DNA of 64,000 bases, from positions 744,001 through 808,000 of the forward strand of contig NZ_CP054490.1 of NCBI RefSeq assembly GCF_013342985.1. The letters are read 5' to 3'. This stretch comes from Candidatus Ruthia endofausta. Its GTDB lineage: Bacteria; Pseudomonadota; Gammaproteobacteria; PS1; Pseudothioglobaceae. The position numbers and the translations under genes are program-made. Below the pieces are notes generated by a model, which was given only the letters and a program-made list of their open reading frames with translations, made no database searches and was not told the origin of the DNA. Positions 16,776 to 25,680 of this stretch are shown piece by piece (the stretch's first letter is position 1; every line of letters begins with the position of its first letter).

Positions 16776-17363
16776 TTAGTATTTAATACCTAAAGATTTA
16801 ACTGTATCCATATTAACCAAACCATCAATATCTAAACCTTTAGATTTTTGGTAAGATTTAATAGCAAATGTTGTTTTATTATTAATAATTCCATCTACCT
16901 GATTTGAAACTAAATAACCAGATTTAGACAATGCTTTCTCAAACGACTTTAGCACTAAAGTGGTCGCATTTTGTTCGCATAAAATTGAACGCCATTGGTA
17001 ATGACCAGCTGTTTTCTCGACGCACTCTTGAATTGTAGAATAAACCGCAGGATGCGATTTTACGATGCGTGTTTTTGCAGGTATTACAATGACTGTCTCT
17101 TTATATGTTTTATAAATTGCAGCAACTTCTCTAATTTTTGTTGAGGCGGGTATTTTTAATACTTTTTTCATTTCATTTTTACAACTAGCTTCTACATAAG
17201 CAGGCACGTAACTCTCGCCAATTTTGGCAATACTATCCAAGCCTTTCATTCCTTTAATAATCTCTTTGCTGGCGATGCGAGGACGTTCCGTAACATTTGC
17301 TATCTCATGGGCATGGTTAGTTTGATTCCAATTCCAATCACTGATATGAGCCCGCTCATTCAT
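16776..17363 (-). CDS. Peptidoglycan-binding-domain protein inserted in the dsr cluster, perhaps N-terminally truncated
   Basis: The 195-residue protein ends in a PG_binding_1-like domain (about 130-195: LKSFEKALSKSGYLVSNQVDGIINNKTTFAIKSYQ pattern, then GLDIDGLVNMDTVKSLGI). The middle has repeats of a conserved style (VLKIPASTKIREVAAIYKTY and VIPAKTRIVKSHPAVYST), as in other PG-binding lipoproteins. The start MNERAHISDWNWNQTNHAHE has no signal peptide, which a periplasmic wall-binding protein would need, so the front may have been lost. It lies 51 bp downstream of dsrP and ends the main dsr transcript at the terminator. No known role in sulfur oxidation. Confidence 0.65.
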   Translation of the reverse strand: MNERAHISDWNWNQTNHAHEIANVTERPRIASKEIIKGMKGLDSIAKIGESYVPAYVEASCKNEMKKVLKIPASTKIREVAAIYKTYKETVIVIPAKTRIVKSHPAVYSTIQECVEKTAGHYQWRSILCEQNATTLVLKSFEKALSKSGYLVSNQVDGIINNKTTFAIKSYQKSKGLDIDGLVNMDTVKSLGIKY

Positions 17364-17414
17364 AATTTATAGTTCTAACCTCGAAATAATTATACATCTT
17401 TTTACGGAAAAACA

Positions 17415-18608
17415 TTATTTATTTTGTGCTGCATTATCTGCCAAACTTTCTGGCAAGAACGCTAAGAGTTTAACCAAGAATGTCACCGCAATGATTGCCA
17501 AAGCAACACCACCAATACCAAGAAAAATCTCTGGCAGAGAAGCTGAATACTGAGCAACACCACCATAACCTTCTAAAATTTCCTTACCTGGGAATAATTC
17601 CATTGGATAAGCCTGACCGCCAATAATAATAACGTACAACTGAATAAGTCCGCCAATAATAATCAACACAGAAGCTAAGCCTAACATTGAGCGATTACCC
17701 TTAGTAGCAGGATGGTAAATCAAAACCGTTGGAGTAAGCCCACCTAAAATAATTTGCCCATACCAAAATAATTTTGTATAAATACCGCCATCAAAAAGAA
17801 TGAAATTTTCAACGCCTGTATTTTCTGCTAAATACAAATTACCCAAATGATATACAGCCACAAAATACATTACTGCTACGACAAACACACCTAGAAGGTT
17901 ACTCAAACGATTAACCACAGCGTCCTCTAAAGGTCTGTTAGTCCACTGATAACTTGCCATCAAAATGAGTATGAAAAATGCCAACCCGAACGCAAAAGAC
18001 ATGATGATAAACATAGGTGCCATAATAACGGCATCGTAAGCCTGCTTAGCAACTAAAAACCCAAAAATAGAACCTGTGCCTGTGGTCAGAATTAAACGCC
18101 AACCAAAAGCGACTAAGCCAGCTTTTCGGCTAAATTTATTCATACGACGTTCAAACAGCAACCACAAATAAACAGCAACCACCACAAAAAAACCATTATA
18201 TAAAATAATATTCCAAGCAAAAATTGATTTAAAATTATATTCAGTCATGGCAATAATCAAACGATCTGGGCGGCCTAAATCAAGCACCAATACCATTAAA
18301 CCACCTGCTAATAATGATAACGCAACCAGACCAGATAAGCGTGATAAAGGCTTATATAGTTTTTTATTAAACACAGAAGAAATTGAAGCCACGTTTAGTG
18401 CACCACTCGCCGCCACTATCAAAAACAAAGCAAACACATGTGGCATGCCCCACACAATACGATTACTCATACCAGTCACAAAATGACCATGATGCTCCAT
18501 ATAGTACGCACTACCTAGTGCAGCTAAAACTAGCCCCCCCAGTCCTGCAATTAGTGCATAAAACCCTAGGCTTTTTCCTTCAATTTGTTCAAAACGAATA
18601 TTGCTCAT
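17415..18608 (-). CDS. dsrP: DsrP, NrfD/PsrC-type quinone-interacting membrane subunit
   Basis: The 397-residue protein has about ten hydrophobic helices and the NrfD-family pattern (GGLVLAALGSAYYMEHHGHF near the N-terminus, DLGRPDRLI after helix 3, then a C-terminal helix bundle). It is the quinone-reactive anchor of the DsrMKJOP complex and pairs with the iron-sulfur protein DsrO. It is 25 bp downstream of dsrO. Length is normal (~400). The complex is thought to move electrons between the DsrC trisulfide/thiol pair and the quinone pool. Confidence 0.95.
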   Translation of the reverse strand: MSNIRFEQIEGKSLGFYALIAGLGGLVLAALGSAYYMEHHGHFVTGMSNRIVWGMPHVFALFLIVAASGALNVASISSVFNKKLYKPLSRLSGLVALSLLAGGLMVLVLDLGRPDRLIIAMTEYNFKSIFAWNIILYNGFFVVVAVYLWLLFERRMNKFSRKAGLVAFGWRLILTTGTGSIFGFLVAKQAYDAVIMAPMFIIMSFAFGLAFFILILMASYQWTNRPLEDAVVNRLSNLLGVFVVAVMYFVAVYHLGNLYLAENTGVENFILFDGGIYTKLFWYGQIILGGLTPTVLIYHPATKGNRSMLGLASVLIIIGGLIQLYVIIIGGQAYPMELFPGKEILEGYGGVAQYSASLPEIFLGIGGVALAIIAVTFLVKLLAFLPESLADNAAQNK

Positions 18609-18633
18609 AAAATTCCCAAATTAAATTTATTAT

Positions 18634-19365
18634 TTAAATACCACTATAACGTATGCCAGTATTTAGATTAAGGTCTGCTCTGATTTGTGCAGATTGAACT
18701 GTTTTTAAAGTTTGATTAATTTTGCTTGATACATCATACAAATCACCAAAAATAACAGCGTCACTGTTCACGCTTGCAACACAAGCAGGTACTTCACCTT
18801 TATCAACCTTATGTACACACATCGTACAAGACTCAACAGTGCCTTTGCCACGAGGCATGTGTTCTTTTTGATTTCTTAGTGTCTCGTGTACAAACGAGCG
18901 TGCATCATACGGGCAAGCCATCATGCAATAACGACAACCAATACATAAATGTTTATCTACCAATACAATGCCATCTTCACGTTTCATAGAAGCATTTGTT
19001 GGACAAACATCAACACAAGGCGGCTCTTCGCAATGCTGACACATGAGTGCAAGATTGCTTACTTTGCCAGTCGCTTTATCTTTAACTTTTAGTTTTTTAA
19101 TCCAGCCTGGTTTTTGATTGCCTGTTGAATATAGCTCTGAACCCCAACCTTGTTCTTTTTGACAAGCACTAACCATGCCATCAATATCAGCCTCGGTTAA
19201 TTTATTGGTATCAATCAACATGCCCCAACGTTTTTCATTGGTCACTGGCACCTTGTTAGTACTAGCGAATGTTGTAAGTGTAATACCACTAGCAACTGTG
19301 GCAACACCAATCGTTGTTGCACTCATGGTTTTGATAAAATCACGACGATTTAATGTTTTATTCAT
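18634..19365 (-). CDS. dsrO: DsrO, periplasmic 4x[4Fe-4S] ferredoxin-like subunit
   Basis: The start is placed at the ATG at 19365, which overlaps the dsrJ stop and follows AAGGAAGG; the frame is open 14 codons further up. The 243-residue protein starts with a twin-arginine signal, LNRRDFIKT, followed by a hydrophobic stretch to about residue 35. Cysteine groups CQHCEEPPCVDVCP, CIGCRYCMMACPYD and CTMCVHKVDKGEVPAC bind iron-sulfur clusters as in NrfC/HybA-like subunits. It relays electrons between DsrJ/DsrP in the periplasm. The Tat route means it folds with its clusters before export. Confidence 0.94.
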   Translation of the reverse strand: MNKTLNRRDFIKTMSATTIGVATVASGITLTTFASTNKVPVTNEKRWGMLIDTNKLTEADIDGMVSACQKEQGWGSELYSTGNQKPGWIKKLKVKDKATGKVSNLALMCQHCEEPPCVDVCPTNASMKREDGIVLVDKHLCIGCRYCMMACPYDARSFVHETLRNQKEHMPRGKGTVESCTMCVHKVDKGEVPACVASVNSDAVIFGDLYDVSSKINQTLKTVQSAQIRADLNLNTGIRYSGI

Positions 19366-19745
19366 AAGGAGCCTTCCTTTGGAATCGTACGGTGACAAGT
19401 GAAGCAATCAAGGCTAACGCTGACCTGTTCATGACAATCTGAACAAAATTGACCTTTCTTATCAACTGAACGATACTGGTTGTTTGTCTTATCTTTATTG
19501 ACATGACACGACACACAGCCTTTTAAAGAATACTCGTCTGTTCGAACGCCTTGGCGTAAGGTTTTATCACGCTTATGGCGTAAAAATTCAGGGTGTATTT
19601 TTCGAATAATTGAAATACTTTCATGAAATACTTTACCAGATGCCTTAATAGAGCTGGCCTGCTCACCAAGATTAGCGTGTTCGTTAGTATGCGCAAACGC
19701 ACTGCTTATCAGCAAAGTTAAAAAAACAATCAAAAAACGATTCAT
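19362..19745 (-). CDS. dsrJ: DsrJ, triheme cytochrome c
   Basis: The 127-residue periplasmic protein has a Sec signal peptide (MNRFLIVFLTLLISSAFA) and three heme-binding motifs CVSCH (77-81), CSDCH (101-105) and CFTCH (114-118), the number typical of DsrJ. It is the cytochrome of the DsrMKJOP complex; one heme in the Allochromatium protein has an unusual ligand set. Its stop overlaps the dsrO start. The length fits the family (~130-150). Confidence 0.95.
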   Translation of the reverse strand: MNRFLIVFLTLLISSAFAHTNEHANLGEQASSIKASGKVFHESISIIRKIHPEFLRHKRDKTLRQGVRTDEYSLKGCVSCHVNKDKTNNQYRSVDKKGQFCSDCHEQVSVSLDCFTCHRTIPKEGSL

Positions 19746-19773
19746 AATTTTATCCCGCTTAGATTAAATTGAA

Positions 19774-21738
19774 CTACTCACCAAGACCCATTTGAATATA
19801 ACCAGTCGGGCAAACATCAGCACAAATATGACAACCAATACACTTATTGTAATCAGTATCAACATATCTGCCTAATGTTGCCTTATCTTTCTTAACTTTA
19901 AAGACTGCGTCTTGAGGGCAATACATCACACAGTTATCACACTCAAAACACAAGCCACAAGACATACAACGGGCTGCTTCTTTTTGCACTTCCTCTTCAG
20001 TATAGCCAATTAAACGCTCATCAAAGTTACCCAATACGTTATCAACATCTACCAATTTGTGATTGCGCTGATTGCGTTGTTCATAATCAAAATGACCTAA
20101 GAACAATTCCGCATGTGGAATGATGGAAGCAAAAGCACGATCTTCATAATTATGCACCGCAAAATCGGCAATATCTGTTGAGGCTGCAACATCAGAGCCT
20201 TGCTCATAAGACTCAGGAGAAAGGTCCCACTCTTTCAACTTATCCATTAAATCAAAGTAACTAACATCGACCTTAGGACGAGTATGTTGATCAGAACCTG
20301 CAAGATAATCACCAATACTTTCAGCAACAATTGACGCTTGACCAATGGCAGTCGTTAATAAGTGTGGACGAACCACATCACCACAAACAAAGAAACCTGG
20401 TTTATTAGGCACTTGGTAGTTCTTATCTGCGTCAATAAATCCATGCTCATTAAAGAAGGAAGTGTCCATGCCTTCAGAATCAACACCTTGACCAATGGCA
20501 GAAACAATCAACTCACATTCAATATCAAACTCAGAGCCTTCAATTGGTGTGTTTCCATCTTCTTCTAAACGAATCATACGCAGTGCAGTTGCACGACCAT
20601 CTTTTCCTGTAATTACTTCAACAGGTTGTAATTGACCTTGAATTTCAACACCTTCACGAGTTGCATCATCAATTTCTTCTTGCGCTGCTGGCATGTTTTC
20701 AACAGTAGAGCGTGTTGTTAACAATACATCTGCGCCTAGACGCTTAGAAGTATCAACCACGTCATGCGCTGTGTCACTAAAAATAATATGTTCAGGACGA
20801 TCTTTTTCAGCGACATTAGTAATGTCACCCAAACGACGTGCAACTGATACAACATCAATTGAAGTATCGCCACCACCAATACAAATCACCTTGCCTGTAA
20901 TGTGCTTTAAACGGCCTTGGTTGTACGCCTCAAGAAAAGCAACACCAGAGACGCAATTTGTTGCTTCACCGCCTGGGACAGGCAACGTACGGCCGCTCAT
21001 AGCACCCATTGCAAATAAAACCGCATCAAATTCTTTTTCTAATTCATCAATAGTAACACTAACACCAACCTTGGTGTTCATTCTAGTTTCAATGCCTGTA
21101 TTGATAATACGATCAATCTCATAAGACAATACATCGCGTGGCACACGATAATCAGGAATACCGTACATCATCATGCCACCTAATTGATCATATTTTTCAA
21201 ATACAGTGACGCTGTGACCCTGACGACGTAATTTAAGTGCTGCTGCCAAACCACCACAACCACCACCAATAATGGCAACTTTTTTGCCTGTGTCTTTAGC
21301 ATCAACTTTAAATGTGTAACCTTCAACTTTTGCATTATCACCAATAAACTGTTCAACCGCATTAATACCAACCGTATCTTCAACTTCATTACGATTACAA
21401 CCATCTTCACAAGGTGCTGGACAAACACGACCCATTACCGATGGAAATGGATTTGAATTTGTAGAACATTGGAATGCATACTCTTGCCAAGATAGGTCAC
21501 CAGAAGGCTTCTCCATACCGCGAACAATGTCTAACCAGCCACGAATATTATGCCCTGAAGGGCACGAACCTTGACAAGGTGGCGTTTGGGTGACATAAGT
21601 AGGACACTTATGAGAGGTGTCTTCTTTGAAAATCTTTTGGCTCCATGGCACTGTTTTTAGTTCATCACCATCATCGGTATATAATCTGAATGTGTGATTA
21701 TCGCCCTTAGTTGGTACGCCATATGGGTTCTTTTGCAT
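19774..21738 (-). CDS. dsrL: DsrL, NAD(P)H:acceptor oxidoreductase of the dsr system
   Basis: The 654-residue protein resembles the small subunit of glutamate synthase with an added ferredoxin domain. The N-terminus has a cluster-binding Cys set (CPTYVTQTPPCQGSCPSG, CPAPCEDGC), followed by the FAD site IIGGGCGGLAAALKL, the NAD(P) site CIGGGDTSIDV, and C-terminal clusters CMSCGLCFECDNC and CIGCHICADVCPTG. DsrL is essential for sulfur-globule oxidation in Allochromatium and couples DsrAB electrons to NAD(P)+. AAGGAGA lies just before the ATG. The paralogous GltD at 28333 lacks the C-terminal ferredoxin domain. Confidence 0.95.
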   Translation of the reverse strand: MQKNPYGVPTKGDNHTFRLYTDDGDELKTVPWSQKIFKEDTSHKCPTYVTQTPPCQGSCPSGHNIRGWLDIVRGMEKPSGDLSWQEYAFQCSTNSNPFPSVMGRVCPAPCEDGCNRNEVEDTVGINAVEQFIGDNAKVEGYTFKVDAKDTGKKVAIIGGGCGGLAAALKLRRQGHSVTVFEKYDQLGGMMMYGIPDYRVPRDVLSYEIDRIINTGIETRMNTKVGVSVTIDELEKEFDAVLFAMGAMSGRTLPVPGGEATNCVSGVAFLEAYNQGRLKHITGKVICIGGGDTSIDVVSVARRLGDITNVAEKDRPEHIIFSDTAHDVVDTSKRLGADVLLTTRSTVENMPAAQEEIDDATREGVEIQGQLQPVEVITGKDGRATALRMIRLEEDGNTPIEGSEFDIECELIVSAIGQGVDSEGMDTSFFNEHGFIDADKNYQVPNKPGFFVCGDVVRPHLLTTAIGQASIVAESIGDYLAGSDQHTRPKVDVSYFDLMDKLKEWDLSPESYEQGSDVAASTDIADFAVHNYEDRAFASIIPHAELFLGHFDYEQRNQRNHKLVDVDNVLGNFDERLIGYTEEEVQKEAARCMSCGLCFECDNCVMYCPQDAVFKVKKDKATLGRYVDTDYNKCIGCHICADVCPTGYIQMGLGE

Positions 21739-21759
21739 ATCAAATCTCCTTATATTCGT

Positions 21760-23352
21760 TTAAGTTTCTGTCAACATGGCATCATCAGTATCAGTTTGTG
21801 GTTGAACCTTCTGAACTGCTGTTTGTGGCTTATCCATAATAATTGCTTCGCTCACTAATTGGTGAACACTCACAATCATGTACGGATCAAAATTAAATTT
21901 AGGTAGTACTTTAGAAAACTGCGACTTACAAATGGCACAAATAGCAGCCAGTGTATTAACGCCATTATCTTTTTCAACTGCTTTCAGTGCTTGCATTCTT
22001 GGCATTGCACCCTTCACACGAATTTCCATTAAATCGTCTGTTAATAAGCCACCACCACCACCGCAACAAAAAGTAGCCTCCTTAATTGTGTTACGTTTCA
22101 TATCAACATAATTATTGCACACAGCTTTAATAACATCACGTGGCAAAATAAATTGACCGTCTGAAATGCCACCCATATTGGTTGCACGGGCAACATTGCA
22201 TGAATCATGGAAAGTAACCGTGCGATCATCATTAGCAGACTTATCAAAAGCCAGTTTACCTCTTTGAATTAAGCCATGGGTGTATTCAATAATATGTTGT
22301 GGTTGCGGATAACGATGATCTAATTGATCTTGTAATTTTTGACCAAATTCATCGGTAGCACCTGCACCTACGCCCGATAGAGTATTCCAAAAACTATAGG
22401 CAACACGCCAAGCATGTCCACATTCACCTACCATAACCCGTGACACTTCTAAATCAAGTGCAGCCTTGCGAATACGCAAAGCAGCTTTACGCATCACATC
22501 ATAAGAGCCAATAAACATGCCAAAGTTTGCACCTTCAGAGGCATATGAACTTAGCGTCCAACTAACACCGTCTTGATGAAACACCTTGCCATAACCGATT
22601 AAACCATCAATATGAGGTTCAGCAAAAAAGTCTGCTGAGGGGGTGATTAATAGAATTTCTGCGCCCTTTTGATCTAAGGGGTATTTAACAGCAACCCCAC
22701 CTGTTTCTTCTTCAATTTCTTCTTCAAGGTCAAGCAATGTATCACGCAAAGCCGGCTCAGGCAAACCTAAGTTATTACCAATTGTTAAAGCTTTACCTAA
22801 AATTTGATTGCAATATTTTTGACCTATACCAACTGCATCTAGCACCTCACGAGCTGCCATTGAAATTTCAGCTGTGTCAATACCGTATGGGCAGAATACC
22901 GAACAGCGACGACATTGTGAACACTGATGAAAATAGTTATACCAATCATCCAACATATCATCATCTAGCTCTTTAGCGCCTACTAATTTAGGGAAGTATT
23001 TACCTGCAAAGGTAAAATGGCGACGATACACACTTCTAAATAAATCTTGGCGTGCAACTGGCATATTTTTCGGGTCTGAAGAGCCCAAAAAGTAATGACA
23101 CTTATCAGTACAAGCGCCACATTTAACACACGAATCTAAAAATACTTGTACAGAGCGATATTTAGACTTAAGTTCGCCCATTTTATCAATAGCAACTTGC
23201 TGCCAATTGTCTACTTTTTCACCAGGAAAGCCTAATGGATTTTGAAATTCTTGTACGGATTTGAACGGACCCTCGCCATCCATAATACCTTCTTTTAACT
23301 CAGGAATTTCAAGATAAGTGGGTAATACTGGAATGTCAAATTCTTTTGCCAT
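21760..23352 (-). CDS. dsrK: DsrK, HdrD-like iron-sulfur catalytic subunit
   Basis: The start is set at the ATG at 23352 (MAKEFDIPVLPTY), about 9 bp after AAGGA; an ATG three codons earlier would overlap dsrM but lacks a spaced ribosome site. The 530-residue cytosolic-face protein carries two [4Fe-4S] motifs (CVKCGACTDKCHYF, CSQCRRCSVFCPYG) and the CCG-type cofactor motif TFCCGGGGGLL plus GECGHAWRV, as in heterodisulfide reductase HdrD. It is believed to act on the DsrC disulfide/trisulfide. DsrM, its membrane partner, is immediately upstream. Confidence 0.94.
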   Translation of the reverse strand: MAKEFDIPVLPTYLEIPELKEGIMDGEGPFKSVQEFQNPLGFPGEKVDNWQQVAIDKMGELKSKYRSVQVFLDSCVKCGACTDKCHYFLGSSDPKNMPVARQDLFRSVYRRHFTFAGKYFPKLVGAKELDDDMLDDWYNYFHQCSQCRRCSVFCPYGIDTAEISMAAREVLDAVGIGQKYCNQILGKALTIGNNLGLPEPALRDTLLDLEEEIEEETGGVAVKYPLDQKGAEILLITPSADFFAEPHIDGLIGYGKVFHQDGVSWTLSSYASEGANFGMFIGSYDVMRKAALRIRKAALDLEVSRVMVGECGHAWRVAYSFWNTLSGVGAGATDEFGQKLQDQLDHRYPQPQHIIEYTHGLIQRGKLAFDKSANDDRTVTFHDSCNVARATNMGGISDGQFILPRDVIKAVCNNYVDMKRNTIKEATFCCGGGGGLLTDDLMEIRVKGAMPRMQALKAVEKDNGVNTLAAICAICKSQFSKVLPKFNFDPYMIVSVHQLVSEAIIMDKPQTAVQKVQPQTDTDDAMLTET

Positions 23353-23353
23353 A

Positions 23354-24127
23354 TTATTCATCCTTACCTAAAGTTTGTTCTAGTCGTGTTACATGTTCTT
23401 GTTCTTGCTTGAGCGCCCAAGATGAAATATGGCGCTTTAAACGAGCATCGTCTACCTGATTTCGTGTTGGACTAAAAAAAATACCTGGCACGTGTAATAA
23501 TTTAGAAATTGGGAAAACTGCCATCAGCACAAATACCAAGAAAATGTGTACTAAAAAATGCACTTCTGTTGGTAGGTTTGCCCAATTAAAACTGACTAAG
23601 CCTGAGGCAAATTCCTTGACCATAATAATGTCTGTATGACTGCTGGTGAATGTCATCACAGCGCCACTCACACCAATAATAATTAACATGATTAACATTA
23701 AATAATCACTCGGTGCTGAAATATAACGAATACGCTCAACAAAAATACGGCGTAACATAAGCCCAATAAGACCAATTACCATGGCAAAAGCAGCATACTT
23801 AAATGGCTGGGTTAATAAAAAGATATCGGGCAAGTCACCTGGCCAAAAATAACGTATATGGCGAATTAAAACCAATAATAGACCGAAATGAAACAACCAG
23901 CCAAATAACCAAATCCATTTGTTTGATTTGAACAGACTTTCAAATAAAGCCACTTCACGCATCATGCGCATAACCACACCTGTTTGTGTTAATGGAGTTG
24001 GTGCAGTAGGAATTTTAAGGGGAACTGGCGTTATCCAAAATTGATAAATTTTTCTCGCCATTCCGACAAGGAATACAATTAATGAAATATAAAATAAAGC
24101 GGTAAAAAAAATGCTTATTACAGACAT
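23354..24127 (-). CDS. dsrM: DsrM, NarI-like cytochrome b membrane subunit
   Basis: The ATG at 24127 (MSVISIFFTALFYISLIVF) follows GAG with suitable spacing and starts directly in the first helix; the open frame extends 13 codons further into the hairpin region. The 257-residue protein has about five to six membrane helices and histidines suited to bind two hemes b (LFGWLFHFGLLLVLIRH and FLVHIFLVF). It passes electrons between DsrK and quinones. Length agrees with other DsrM proteins. Confidence 0.93.
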   Translation of the reverse strand: MSVISIFFTALFYISLIVFLVGMARKIYQFWITPVPLKIPTAPTPLTQTGVVMRMMREVALFESLFKSNKWIWLFGWLFHFGLLLVLIRHIRYFWPGDLPDIFLLTQPFKYAAFAMVIGLIGLMLRRIFVERIRYISAPSDYLMLIMLIIIGVSGAVMTFTSSHTDIIMVKEFASGLVSFNWANLPTEVHFLVHIFLVFVLMAVFPISKLLHVPGIFFSPTRNQVDDARLKRHISSWALKQEQEHVTRLEQTLGKDE

Positions 24128-24158
24128 ATTGCTCTCAAATTCAATGGTTAAAATATTA

Positions 24159-24186
24159 AAAAACACCCACCAAAGCAGGTGTTTTT
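24159..24186 (-). terminator. Hairpin with U-tract between dsrC and dsrM
   Basis: On the minus-strand transcript a 9-bp perfect stem, AAAAACACC / GGTGTTTTT, with a 10-nt loop ends in a U run, 16 bp after the dsrC stop. It looks like a partial rho-independent terminator, or a 3' stabiliser, that would leave more dsrC than dsrM-P message. Confidence 0.65.
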
Positions 24187-24201
24187 ATTGCTTGTATTGA
24201 C

Positions 24202-24525
24202 TTAAATACAGCCAGTTGGTTTTGGCAATCCAGCGAAACGACAACCTTGCTTACCAGGACCATATGGGAACAAAGAGTACAAGTACTTAGAGTTACCTTT
24301 GTCTTTACCCATTCTTTTAGCAATTGCTTTGGTTAATACGCGCACTGCAGGTGCAATTTGGTACTCTTCAAAATAATCACGTAAGAAATTAATCACATCC
24401 CAATGCTCATCACTTAAATCAACATCGTCATCTTTTGCCATTTTCTCAGCAATTTCTTTGGTCCAATCGCCCAAATCTACCAAGAAACCTTCTTCATCTA
24501 CTTCTGCGCCTAAAATATCAGCCAT
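24202..24525 (-). CDS. dsrC: DsrC, sulfur-carrier protein
   Basis: The 107-residue protein has the flexible C-terminal arm PGKQGCRFAGLPKPTGCI with both reactive cysteines, Cys95 and the penultimate Cys106, spaced ten residues apart as in functional DsrC. It accepts sulfur from DsrEFH, delivers it to DsrAB as substrate and is regenerated through DsrMK. AGGAG precedes the ATG. A hairpin downstream may raise its dose relative to later genes. A second, one-cysteine paralogue is at 43845. Confidence 0.97.
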   Translation of the reverse strand: MADILGAEVDEEGFLVDLGDWTKEIAEKMAKDDDVDLSDEHWDVINFLRDYFEEYQIAPAVRVLTKAIAKRMGKDKGNSKYLYSLFPYGPGKQGCRFAGLPKPTGCI

Positions 24526-24551
24526 TTTTTACTCCTATATAAAAATTTAAG

Positions 24552-24848
24552 TTAAACCCAAGAAACCGCGGTTCCATGTTCAACAACCAAATCAACAAAA
24601 CCTGCATAATCAATTAATTTGATATTATCAGCAAGTTTTGAAGAAATTCCTCTTGCTTCAACGTCACCCTGAAGTGCATAAACTCTACCTTGAGCGGCAA
24701 GATTAGCAATCATTGGTGTGTTGGTATTTTTCGCAGCAGAAATAACACCATCTTCAATTAATAAAATAACACTTGTATCATCAATTATATTAAGACAGGA
24801 TTTGAGTGAATTTCGCTCGAAAGATGATTTATTAACAGTATGTAACAT
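24552..24848 (-). CDS. dsrH: DsrH, sulfurtransferase subunit
   Basis: The 98-residue protein begins MLHTVNKSSFERNSLKSCL, with a conserved-position Cys18, and contains VILLIEDGVISA, typical of the DsrH/TusB family. With DsrE and DsrF it forms the soluble E2F2H2 hexamer that hands persulfide sulfur to DsrC. GGGAG precedes the ATG. It is 12 bp after dsrF and 26 bp before dsrC. Normal length (~100). Confidence 0.93.
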   Translation of the reverse strand: MLHTVNKSSFERNSLKSCLNIIDDTSVILLIEDGVISAAKNTNTPMIANLAAQGRVYALQGDVEARGISSKLADNIKLIDYAGFVDLVVEHGTAVSWV

Positions 24849-24860
24849 ATTTAATCTCCC

Positions 24861-25265
24861 TTAGAAACTTAGACATACGTCTTGTTCAGACATAATTTTT
24901 GAAAGCTCGACATTAGAAATCACTTTAACGCTCGGCTTTTCTGCCCAATCATCGTCTTCATCTTCATACACTAAAGGCATTAAATCATCTACATTCAATC
25001 CTCTTTCTTCTAAAGACTCTGCTGATACATAAAGCTTATTAATGTCATAATCACCCAATGCATGGAAGGTTTTAGAAAAATTCTTCATACCAATACCATC
25101 AGCATTTTGCCCTTCAACAATTTGATATACACCATCATCAATAAAAGCCAAAGAAACATCCTGTTCAAATGCTGCAGCAATTAACACTACTTCTAGCGAC
25201 TCAATTGCATACACTGTGCCAAATGAAGAACGGCGATTTAAATATATAAATTTCTTAGTTACCAT
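24861..25265 (-). CDS. dsrF: DsrF, sulfurtransferase subunit
   Basis: The start is taken at the ATG at 25265, which follows GGGG and lies 1 bp after the dsrE stop; a TTG 12 bp earlier overlaps dsrE. The 134-residue protein has RRSSFGTVYAIESLEVVLIAAAFEQDVSLAF, the TusC/DsrF pattern (the RKAPYGxxxxxExLD region), and DVCLSF at the C-terminus. It is the non-catalytic central subunit of DsrEFH. Length matches the family (~120-136). Confidence 0.93.
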   Translation of the reverse strand: MVTKKFIYLNRRSSFGTVYAIESLEVVLIAAAFEQDVSLAFIDDGVYQIVEGQNADGIGMKNFSKTFHALGDYDINKLYVSAESLEERGLNVDDLMPLVYEDEDDDWAEKPSVKVISNVELSKIMSEQDVCLSF

Positions 25266-25266
25266 C

Positions 25267-25668
25267 TTAATCCCCAAATACCACTAAACGATCGGACTGA
25301 ATGCCCGCTTCAATCAACTGACCCAAGCCAGAAATACGAAATGCTGGATGAATGTTATTACCATCAATACCATTCTTACTTGCCTCAGATTTATCTAGCA
25401 TACCGCGACGAAGCGCTGCCGCTATACACACAACAAGTTCAGGCTCACCATCAACGTTCTTAATGCCTAACTCTGCCCACTGGTTAACAACATTACGATC
25501 ATCTTGTGGTGGTAATGTAAAACGTGATGCATTATTCACACCATCATGATAGAAAAAGACACGAAAAATTTCATGGCCTTTTTCAATCGCCGCTTTGGCA
25601 AATTGGTACGCCGTATCAGATGCTTGATGCTGGTACGGCCCTTCATTAATTTGAATAGAAATCTTCAT
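25267..25668 (-). CDS. dsrE: DsrE, catalytic sulfurtransferase subunit
   Basis: The 133-residue protein has the TusD/DsrE pattern, including FFYHDGVNNAS, and the active-site cysteine Cys81 in ELVVCIAAALRRG, equivalent to the persulfide-carrying Cys78 of the Allochromatium protein. It receives sulfur from upstream carriers and passes it to DsrC. It lies 12 bp after dsrB. Ribosome-binding sequence before the ATG is weak. Confidence 0.95.
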   Translation of the reverse strand: MKISIQINEGPYQHQASDTAYQFAKAAIEKGHEIFRVFFYHDGVNNASRFTLPPQDDRNVVNQWAELGIKNVDGEPELVVCIAAALRRGMLDKSEASKNGIDGNNIHPAFRISGLGQLIEAGIQSDRLVVFGD

Positions 25669-25680
25669 AATAATCGATAT

